DNA of 64,000 nucleotides from Odontocerum albicorne (Eukaryota; Arthropoda; Insecta; Trichoptera; Odontoceridae). The notes beneath the pieces were generated by a model. The model saw only the letters and a program-made list of their open reading frames with translations, was not told the origin of the DNA and searched no databases. The DNA lies in NCBI GenBank assembly GCA_949825065.1, contig OX463859.1, positions 14,899,220 through 14,963,219 on the forward strand, in the 5' to 3' direction. The position numbers and the translations under genes are program-made. This document shows positions 46,088 through 58,000 of this stretch, one piece after another (position 1 is the first letter of the stretch; each line of letters begins with the position of its first letter).

Positions 46088-49000
46088 TCAGAAATGTTTT
46101 TCATTGTTCTGAAGTTTCACAGCCTCTTCACTCAGTACCCATAGCCTCTCTGCCTGTTGATAATCCTTCGCAGCTTTGCTTACAGATGCTTCTTTGCAGT
46201 CACTGAAGTATTTTCCCGAGACGTTAGCAACACTGGGGGATACACACAGGTATATTTGTGTCTGGGCACCCTCCCATGCAGACTGAAAATAATAAAAAAA
46301 GTATAATTAATACAATAATTCTGTTCAAACAGCATTATTTAATAGAAGGTACATGTACCCCTGGGGGTATATGGAAGCTCCCCAGGAGGTATGCAAGAGA
46401 TTAACAAGGAACAAAAATATTTTGAAACTAATTTTTCTTTTTAAAAAAGAATAGATATGATCAAAGCCATAGGTATCTTTATACCCCCGAATACTAGGCA
46501 TAAAATGCCTGTTTCATTCGAAGGGAGTAGCACATCGCGGGGTTTGAACCAGTGACCTTCCAGTGTATTACTATGCGGCCATGCACATTACAAACTGAAA
46601 CATATTTTTTGATTTACCAACCATGCAACAATTTGTCACGCAACATAAAACATCTGCATAAAAGTGTTGTTATCATCTGTTAACTGCCTGTAAGCACTTA
46701 GAATTCAAATGTGATTTACTTGTAAAATATAATAGACATATAGATATAGGGGTGCAAAAATAAGAATGAGATTCTCTGGGGGTACACGCAAACAAAAAAT
46801 GGTGAATAACGATGCATTGGATAATTTAAACGATTATGAAAGTTGATTGGTTAGAAAGGGAGATGAAAGGTGAATGAAGTTAAAAATGATGGCCAAAAAA
46901 ATACCCTTATCGAGTTAATAATATAACACTGAACGAAACTAATGCGGTTGAATCGAGGAGTGACAGAAAGAATAAAAACTGGTATAATAAGTGTCAAACA
47001 AGAATGTGTAATGTCTCCACGACTCTTCAAATTTATATAGACTCATGTGTAACTGAAATGAAGATTGAAAATGTCAGATTTGGTTGTGAATGGATTTTTA
47101 TATACAGACAATATAGTGATAGTGGTAGAAAATGGAAATTATTTAGCGGTGTTGGTTAAAAGAATGTATAAAAAGTGTTAAGAAAAGGATTCGAGAATGA
47201 ATAACAACAGTTTGAAAATTATAGCTGTTGAAAATAATGATTTTATGAGTAGAATAGAACACCGATTATTCTGAACTATTGAGTTCCAGATTATTGTATC
47301 TGTTAATTGGATTGACCGCAGTCATCTGTGGTACAATATTTTTTTAGTAATCTTGAAAAATATTTTTTTCCAAATTTTTAACAAACATTTTGAAAATTAC
47401 AAAGCAAGGACCTAAACTATTACAAAATCTATGGTTTACATAACACCAAGTGACTACTATAATGCTAATAAGTTGGTGGGGTTTCCTCTCGTCCACACCG
47501 ACACGAAAATACGAGGCATATCCAGAAACTAAGTGTACTGAATTTTTGTAGGTTACAATTTTTTTATTTAAACAAAAAAATTATGTGGTTACCGTAGTAC
47601 ATACTATATGTAAGCTATTTTTCGACATAGTCGCCATTCCTCTCAATGCAGGTGGTGAAGCGGGGTATCAACTTTTTGATGCCTTCCTCGAAGTAGTTTC
47701 CCGCCAACCCCTCCGTCCACTTCTCCACCTCCTCCTTTACCTCCTCGTCGGTTGAAAACCTTTTTCCACCCATGTGCAGCTTCAGGGAGGTAAAGAGATA
47801 GTAATCTGAAGGTGCTAGGTCAGGGGAATGCGCGGGATGGTTCAGGACATCCCATTTAAACGAGGCGAGCAGTTCCTTCGTGGCGTTGGCCATGTGTGGT
47901 CTTGCATTGTCGTGCAGCAGGCAGACTCCCTTTGTCATCATGCCTCTCCTCTTGTTCTGAATCGCCCTCCGCAATTTTTTATGGGTCTCACAGTATCTTG
48001 CAGAGTTGTTGGTCTCCCCTTGAGGCATATATTCAATTAAAATTATGCCTTGACAGTCCCAAAACACGGATGCCATGATTTTCTTGGCTGAAATTGTGGT
48101 TTTGAACTTTTTGGCGGAGGGTGAAGAGGTGTGACGCCACTGTTGAGATTGCCTTTTGGTTTCAGGCGTGTAGTGTGCAACCCAAGTTTCATCTCCAGTA
48201 ACGATGGAGTGGAGAAATTCATCTCCATGGAGTTTGCAGCGCCTCAAAAACTCTTGCCTTTTTACAAAATTTCGCACTTGGCGGGAGATTGGTTTGACAT
48301 TTTTCACGAAACGTGTTGTCGCGTCGACACTTCTCAACGTACTGACCTCGAACTGGTCTCGTTGCGGAGGGAAAGGGTCAGGCTACACGGAAGTGTAGCC
48401 AACATGTCGAAAATAAAATCCATCCGGTCGTGAGAGCCTCAGTACACTTACTTTCTGGATACGCCTCGTATATGGATCCGAGACTTCCAATGTAATTGCA
48501 GCAGTATGATACCATCATTAAACGGTTGTATCTGTCAAACATTGAGAAAGCTTGTTCATTTTAACTCTTAAAATATTTAACTCAATAGGAGTTTGATTTC
48601 GTGTGATGTATACATGTGTAATTGAGTGTCACTGTTTGTCAGGTTGATGAGAATGTGCAACGAGGTGAGTAATGAAAGTTTAATTGAGTTGAAGAATATT
48701 TGAGTAGCATGTTTTTGAGAAAGTGTGATATTGAAAGGAGTTGCTGCAGATATCATAGTCAATGGTGCATTAAGTGCTGTTATTACCAATAAATCAAATG
48801 CAATTTTTTTTTAATTAATGAAATGTATAAATGTGGACGAGGTGAAAGCTGCGTGAATGGATAGAAAAGTGTGGAGATCTATCTTCTCTAACCTCCCTAA
48901 AAGAGACATGATGTAATGTTATAAGAGCCACATAAAATTACCTTAAAAAATAATTTAATAATGCCATCCCAAACACTTCTGAATAATTGGCCTGCGTTCC

Positions 49001-52000
49001 TTGTTATATCTGTCAATACTACACCTGGGTGCAAACTGTTCACTGTCACTCCTGAAAATTCAAAAATTAAAATTGACATTTCAATAAGTTCTGAAGAGGA
49101 TTTATGAAGTTACACTTTGTTTTCAATTTGAATTTCAATGATTTGTCTTTTGTTTGTATTTTTTGCGCAGTGCGGGCTGTGCGCCTGTGGATGGTCCCGT
49201 ATTGTATTGGTAATGAGTAATTTGTACAATTGAATAGCTATTTCTTTCCGATTGTTTTCGTTATAATTGTGTAAAATTATGGTCATTTTTTTGTAATATT
49301 CTGTCAATCTTAATGTGTTAAGCACTCACTACTGGCTCTTTCACTTTTTATTATTTTTGTTACGAGTATAAGGTACATTGTACCGTTTTATAGAATGGTG
49401 TAAATTTTTTATGGACCTGGTAAAATAAAAATAAAAAGTGGACCGCAAAGGGTTAATCTAAATACACTGATAAGTCAAAATTTTAGTTTTGTAACATTTG
49501 GACCCAAATTCATAGTCCAACCTAAACACTACTTTCTAGCCTTAAGATTAAGTTATGTATTCCGAGTTGGACCTCATATGCTCCAAGCTTTTAAGTGAAA
49601 TAATAAAACCTCAAGATACACTTATTTAAGAAAGCTATGAAAAATTTGTGTGAAATTTAATTTTCAATACTAATTTTTTCAGGAACAAAAAAAGTTAAGA
49701 TTTATTGTTGTTGGTCTGTAAATTGTCATGGAACTGTTTTTTTTAATCTCAGTGATGACATACTAAAAAGTCACATAACTTACCAGTCCCTTTCAGTTTC
49801 TCGGCCAAAACTACTGTAAAATAGATGTTGGCCAACTTGGTATTAGAATAAATGATAGGCTGATGTCTGGTGTTGCTCTGATCTAAATGGTCTAGGTCCA
49901 ATTTAGCAAATTTATGCGCTTCTGAAGAAACATTAACAATACGACTCGGAGCTGATTGTTTTACTTTACCTAAAAAGGAAAACAGTGGAAAAAAAATATT
50001 TATTATATTTATACAAGACAAGAAATCTTATAATTATATAATTTGTGAAAAAACAGCAGGTAATTTAATATGGATCCACAATTTTTATGGATCTGGGTTT
50101 GTTGCCATTCATTTGTTGTATCCCCAGTAAACTAGGCTTTTGCCTGTATCTTGTAACATGTATCTTATAACCTTATAACATGTATTAATTTATTTTAAAA
50201 TTATATATGACAAGAAATTTTATAAATACATAATTTGTGAAAAAATCAAAGGTAATTTAACGTGGACACACAATTTTAATGGATCTGGGTTTGTTGCCTT
50301 TCATTTGTCGTGTCCTCAGTAAACTAGACTTTTGCCTGTATCTTACTGAGGAAGTCAAAAGGTTTCAAATCAGATGTCTTTAAAAAATAAACAGGAATAT
50401 CTTACCCACCATAAGGATACAAAAACATGATGTTTTGAGAAAACTATGTACGAGGCGTATCCAGAAAGTAAGTGTACTGAGGCTCTCACGACCGGATGGA
50501 TATTATTTTCGACATGTTGGCTACACTTCCGTGTAGCCTGACCCTTCCCCTCCGCAACGAGACCAGTTTGAGGTCAGTACGTTGAGAAGTGTCGACGCGA
50601 CAACACGTTTCGTGAAAAATGTCAAACCAATCTCCCGCCAAGTGCAAAATTTTGTAAAAAGGCAAGAGTTTTTGAGGCACTGCAAACTCCATGGAGATGA
50701 ATTTCTCCGCTCCATCGTTACTGGAGATGAAACTTGGGTTGCACACTACACGCCTGAAACCAAAAGGCAGTCTCAACAGTGGCGTCACACCTCTTCACCC
50801 TCAGCCAAAAAAATCAAAACCACAATTTCAGCCAAGAAAATCATGGCATCCGTGTTTTGGGACTGTCAAGGCATAATTTTAATTGAATATATGCCTCAAG
50901 GGGAGACAATCAACTTTGCAAGATACTGTGAGACCCTAAAAAAATTGCGGAGGGCGATTCAGAACAAGAGGAGAGGCATGCTGAGAAAGGGAGTCTGCCT
51001 GCTGCACGACAATGCAAGACCACACACGGCCAACGCCACGAAGGAACTGCTCGCCTCGTTTAAATGGGATGTCCTGAACCATCCCGCGCATTCCCCTGAC
51101 CTAGCACTTTCAGATTACTATCTCTTTACCTCCCTGAAGCTGCACATGGGTGGAAAAAGGTTTTCAACCGACGAGGAGGTAAAGGAAGAGGTAAAGGAGG
51201 AGGTGGAGAAGTGGACGGAGGGGTTGGCGGGAAACTACTTCGAGGAAGGCATCAAAAAGTTGATACCCCGCTTCACCACCTGCATTGAGAGGAATGGCGG
51301 CTATGTCGAAAAATAGCTTACATATGTACTACGGTAACATCCGGATATGCCTCGTATTTTGAGATAGATGAAAAAAAAAACAATTATTCTTTTCATAAAA
51401 TATTTTTTTTCATTGAAGGATTCTGTTAGATAATTTATCAAATTCCTAAAACGATCCAATTGGTAAGAGTATTATGATTGGGCTTTTGCCATTGCTAATC
51501 CTGTAATGTGGAATGGTCTACCTCTTAGTGTTAGAGATATAGTTGGCGTGTGTAGCTTTAGGAAGCACTTGAAGTCAATCCTTTTTGGGACGCCTTATCA
51601 AAATTTATGATGGTATACTACACTACACCTAATGCCAAATGTGTTATAATCACATATGGAAGATCTACAAAGGTTTCTTTGTAGTTCATTTTTACTTGAT
51701 ATGTTTTCTGCAGTTTTCTTACCAAATATGTTTTTCTGAACATATGCAGATGTAGAGAATACCTAGTTTAATGGCTGAAGCCAATACATTTATATCCTCT
51801 CAACTATGGTATGTATACTCTCAACTCTCAACTATGGTATGTATTTATTTTGTAATATTTTCGATCATCAATAAAAATGGGTTCGAATCTTGAGTTAAAG
51901 CACCCTTGAGGATAGTTTGCTCTTTAAATAGCACTTTGTAAATTATCCATACATACATACATATCATCACGCTGTGTCTCTTATGGGATAGGCAGAGAGA

Positions 52001-55000
52001 GAAGATCTCCAAACTTACAACCTTCGCCTCATCGACATTCATACATCTTGTCATGCGTAATCTTTTATTATTCATACTTCCCACTTTACCTTCCTTCAAA
52101 ATTTGGTCCATTTGGTCTAACCATGTGTTTCTTGGTCTACCTCTTCCACGTACACCTTACACTTCTGACTTGTATATTAGCTTAATCATTCATTCATCAT
52201 TCATTCTCTCCACATGTCCAAACCATCTTAACCTTTACTGTACGGAAGTCCAAAAAATTATGAGCATTCTGAACAGGGAGACGGGAGAGGCCCCATGAAT
52301 ATTTCATTTAAATGTAGTTATTTTTTTATTAAAAGTTGTTTTTAGGTGTAGCTGAAACATATATTATTCATAAAAAAGCTTTACATAGTATTTACACAAA
52401 ATAAATTTTTAAAATTATATTTTGGCTTTTTTATTATTTTTACGTCATTAAAAATCTGTGGGGCATAGTTCTATATACTTTTTATGTTCCAATCCTCACC
52501 CTCTTCGTTCAATTTACAACTTTGACAATATATTATTTTGCTTTGGTGTCTATGCAGTACACAAACAGCTTTGTTGTAAAAGTTGCAATGTATCTTGAAT
52601 TTTCCGTCTTCATTTCTAGGACAAAAACTATACCTGTTCCTTGCCGTCTGCGTATCCTGGGTACTGACATATTGGTTTGGAGGTATGCTGACAGTGAACA
52701 CGTCGACTCGGTCACCGTCCTCAAATTGTCAAGTTATTAATTAAGCTGGGAACTCGCCAGTAGGGATGAACCATTTCTTTAACATAAATTTTAAATGAGC
52801 TCGTAAGAGCTCATTGGTTCTCAACTTTTCGATTTATCAGAGCAAATACTTGCATCTAGGGAAATATCCTTTCTATTTTTATGAACAGGAAGAGTTTTGT
52901 TGTCTCGTTCTCTCACATTTGAAACACGTGTCTTCAATGCATTTGTACGAGTGATACAGAATACAACATTTTCGCTAACGCACGGGATCTCACCTATTGT
53001 TTATGAATTATTTTCAATTGGGAGAATATATTTTTCTCACTCGCACGCATTTGGAGATGAGATTTCAATGTGAAACAAAGACAGACGGGTTTTGTCAATC
53101 AATAATTATTTTTTTTACTTTTTTATCGTACAGTTTAAACAAAAAACCATGGCATAATATATTTTCTATCCTTCGATTTATGATTATATCAAGTAAAGAA
53201 TGAATTTATTAAGTATTTACCAAATTATCGGTAAAATAGGTTGATTTGGGCCCTTTCTGTACCCCCCTTTGGCAAGGCTGGGTTAAAGCTCCTTTCTTCA
53301 TCTTACTTAAAATATCGATTTTATCCATGCATTCTTTCTGTCTTCATTCCGCCTTTTTTCAAACATTGGCACTCCACAAATTTTCCTTAGTCCACGCATC
53401 TCCACAGCATTATTAATCTTACTCTTATCCATCTTCTTTATAAATTATCTTATTATTATTATTATTCTTATATTCTTGAAATTTCAATCTGTTTCAGTTC
53501 CTTTTCTATATTACACTCTACCATACCTGCTGGACTCAATCAATAACCAATTGCTGATTTTTATTCCTGCTTAATTAAAGAATTAATTATGTTTATTACC
53601 CAAAAGAATATTGGTGAACAGGAAAGGTCCAAAATGGTTGACCTGCATCAGTTTTTCTAATCCATCAGCTGTTTTCTTATCCAATCCGAGACCACCAGCT
53701 CCTGCATTGTTAAGTAAGATATCTATTTGAGGCTCCTCATTCAGAATTTCATTTGCGCATTTTCGAACACTTGTAAGTGAAACGAAGTCTATATGTTTTA
53801 ACTGAAAAATAAGAAATAAAGAACAGTTATTTATATGATTTATAAGTAATAATGAAAAATTTCCTTTCTGTGTATTAAATTAATAAAAGGTTTTATTATC
53901 ACAAAATTTTCAATTTAAAATTATAAATATTATATACACTCCATGAGTACAGTCCATGATAACTTTATTTTTATTTTTTTTTAACCTGGCGAGTTTATTG
54001 CCATGTGGCAATCTCTTCCAACCAACCAGAAAGCTGTTTTTATAGGCCCTAAGTGTTAACCAGACTGGAATCCTATTTAAAAAAATCTGGATTCCAGCGA
54101 GGATCGAACCCGCAACCTCCGGATCGGCAGACAAGTGTCTTACCACCAGGCCACGGAGGTCGTCACCTAATATATTGAAGGAGGTTATAACAACGTGGGA
54201 TCAGTATAGAAAACAAAGTCATTGCTAGAAATAATAGATGTCATGGGGAGCACAACCATACACATTTATAATCAATTAGTTTAAAAATTATTCAAATTTA
54301 TGACAATTAAGTTTTTTTCACTTAACTCGTAAAATATACCCATATGCTATTTATTATTTAATATGAATCTGAGTGCATTTAAAAGTGATCAGAAATGATA
54401 AGTGATTCAATATCCAGCCGCCTTGATATTTATAATGCTTACAAAAGTGAATTATGTACGAACATCGCTTTTCAAATCATTTTGTAGTGTTAGAAATTTA
54501 CTGTGAAAAATGTGACAAAACTTTCTATTAAACCTATTACTTCGACATACTCATATATCACTATATATATAACTTAAATAATTAATTTTTCACATTATTT
54601 CTAATAAAGATGTAAAACACTTACAACAAGACTTTTATTTCCTGTTTCTAATTCTATATCCTTTCTTACTCTTTCTCCTTTAATCATGTCTCTGCATAGC
54701 ATTACAACTCGGGCACCTCTTCTTGCTAAGTCTTTTGCAGACTCTGCCCCAATACCTGTAAATAATTTTAAATAGAATATTCATTCAAATAGTGGCGCTG
54801 TTAAAATAACGTTTCTATTTGAAATAGTGTGCTATCAGACGTTCTTTCTATCTGAATTAAGATCTAAACTGTCACTCAATTATTTCATCAAATTCTTGTG
54901 TATGACTTTATTCCAATAGACAGAAATAAAATGATGATTGATTGGCAAAATAAATGGGATTCTGAATAGAGAACAACGGGAAAAAACTATAAAACATCGT

Positions 55001-58000
55001 AACTGAAATTCAGTCTAACTCCTGGTTTAGTTATAAAGCCCTAGATAAGCATTCAACATTTGTGATATGTTGAATGTATATTGGGCATTCTTCCAAAAGG
55101 GGTCTTAACAAAGAATCTAGATGTTTTAAATTCTAGCATTTGCAAATGTGGCATCGGCGATGAAATGTAGAATCGCAATCGTCGTTGTCTTTGCTGGACC
55201 TCATAGTTGATGGTCTTTTCGCCAGTCCAATGTCAATTCAGTTGGAAAGCGAATTTGTGCTGTGGAGTTGTTTCATTTCTTTCTTTATCTTTCTCTTTTA
55301 AGTAAGTAAGCAATTGCACACCAGAAAACTCACCGGTCACACCGCTGTACTGGATTTGATGGCGCACCAAAATGAGAGGATCGGAGCACAAAAGAATGTT
55401 TTTTCCTTTTTTTTGAAAGAAAATATTTGACCAAGATCATAGGTATCTTTATCCCTCAAATACTAGACAGAAAAGATTTGACCAAGATCATAGGTATCTT
55501 TATCCCTCAAATACTAGACAGAAAAGATTTGACCAAGATCATAGGTATGTTTATCCCTCAAATACTAGACAGAAAAGATTTGACCAAGATCATAGGTATG
55601 TTTATCCCTCAAATACTAGACAGAAAAGATTTGACCAAGATCATAGGTATCTTTATCCCTCAAATACTAGACAGAAAAGATTTGACCAAGATCATAGGTA
55701 TCTTTATCCCTCAAATACTAGACAGAAAAGATTTGACCAAGATCATAGGTATGTTTATCCCTCAAATACTAGACAGAAAAGATTTGACCAAGATCATAGG
55801 TATCTTTATCCCTCAAATACTAGACAGAAAAGATTTGACCAAGATCATAGGTATCTTTATCCCTCAAATACTAGACAGAAAAGATTTGACCAAGATCATA
55901 GGTATGTTTATCCCTCAAATACTAGACAGAAAAGATTTGACCAAGATCATAGGTATCTTTATCCCTCAAATACTAGACAGAAAAGATTTGACCAAGATCA
56001 TAGGTATCTTTATCCCTCAAATACTAGACAGAAAATATTTGACCAAGATCATAGGTATCTTTATCCCTCAAATACTAGACAGAAAAGATTTGACCAAGAT
56101 CATAGGTATGTTTATCCCTCAAATACTAGACAGAAAATATTTGACCAAGATCATAGGTATCTTTATCCCTCAAATACTAGACAGAAAAGATTTGACCAAG
56201 ATCATAGGTATCTTTATCCCTCAAATACTAGACAGAAAAGATTTGACCAAGATCATAGGTATCTTTATCCCTCAAATACTAGACAGAAAAGATTTGACCA
56301 ATATCATAGGTATCTTTATCCCTCGAATACTAGACAGAAAAGATTTGACCAAGATCATAGGTATGTTTATCCCTCAAATACTAGACAGAAAAGATTTGAC
56401 CAAGATCATAGGTATCTTTATCCCTCAAATACTAGACAGAAAAGATTTGACCAAGATCATAGGTATCTTTATCCCTCAAATACTAGACAGAAAAGATTTG
56501 ACCAAGATCATAGGTATGTTTATCCCTCAAATACTAGACAGAAAAGATTTGACCAAGATCATAGGTATCTTTATCCCTCAAATACTAGACAGAAAAGATT
56601 TGACCAAGATCATAGGTATCTTTATCCCTCAAATACTAGACAGAAAATATTTGACCAAGATCATAGGTATCTTTATCCCTCAAATACTAGACAGAAAAGA
56701 TTTGACCAAGATCATAGGTATCTTTATCCCTCAAATACTAGACAGAAAAGATTTGACCAAGATCATAGGTATCTTTATCCCTCAAATACTAGACAGAAAA
56801 GATTTGACCAATATCATAGGTATCTTTATCCCTCGAATACTAGACAGAAAAGATTTGACCAAGATCATAGGTATCTTTATCCCTCAAATACTAGACAGAA
56901 AAGATTTGACCAAGATCATAGGTATCTTTATCCCTCAAATACTAGACAGAAAAGATTTGACCAATATCATAGGTATCTTTATCCCTCGAATACTAGACAG
57001 AAAAGATTTGACCAAGATCATAGGTATCTTTATCCCTCAAATACTAGACAGAAAAGATTTGACCAAGATCATAGGTATCTTTATCCCTCAAATACTAGAC
57101 AGAAAATATTTGACCAAGATAATAGGTATCTTTATCCCTCAAATACTAGACAGAAAAGATTTTACCAAGATCATAGGTGTCTTTATCCCTCAAATACTAG
57201 ACAGAAAAGATTTGACCAATATCATAGGTATCTTTATCCATCAAATACTAGACAGAAAAGATTTGACCAAGATAATAGGTATCTTTATCCATCAAATACT
57301 AGACAGAAAAGATTTGACCAAGATCATAAGTATCTTTATCCCTCAAATACTAGACAGAAAAGATTTGACCAATATCATAGGTATCTTTATCCATCAAATA
57401 CTAGACAGAAAAGATTTGACCAAGATCATAGGTATCTTTATCCCTCAAATACTAGACAGGAAAAATGCCTATGTCATTCGAGGGGAGTAACACAGCACGG
57501 GGTTCAAACTGGCGACTTTCTGTACGGAAGTCCAATGTGTTACTGTGCGGACATGCCCGTCACTCTCAACCTATAACACTTTCATTCTATACAGTACAAT
57601 CTAGCAGGTTTATGGCCAAGTGGCAATCTCTTTTAACCAACCAGAAAGGTGCTAAAGAGATCTTAAGTGAAAACCAGACTCTTTCAACCAACCAGGACTT
57701 ATCTCAAAAACTCCTTTTCTTTAATTTAAAAAATCAGAAACATTCTTTATATGTCCACCAAGTCTCATTGAAAAGCCCATTTTAAGATATTTAAAATGAT
57801 TTATATATGGTGTTTCTATCATATACCATTCAGGAAATATGTATGTTCGAATTATGCAGATTTTTGCATTTTTAGTGTTTCTCAATAGTTACTCGCAAAA
57901 AATATATAAAAACAGTTTTGATGTACCATATCGGTGCAAACTGAAAACTAAAAATTAAGAAATCTAAAAGGATTTAGATTTCGAAAATCTTATAAATAAT

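Noticed and set aside
47828..48433. Plus-strand frames over mariner copy B (and their equivalents in A and C)
   Set aside because: They are antisense shadows of the transposase frame, conserved only because the three elements are near-identical.
55429..57459. CRISPR array
   Set aside because: There are no unique spacers; the units are contiguous and near-identical, and the genome is eukaryotic.
55427..57490. 687-aa open frame as a repetitive protein gene
   Set aside because: It consists wholly of the 51-bp SINE-derived minisatellite, with SINE sequence on both sides, and starts at a TTG. There is no promoter, splice context or domain.
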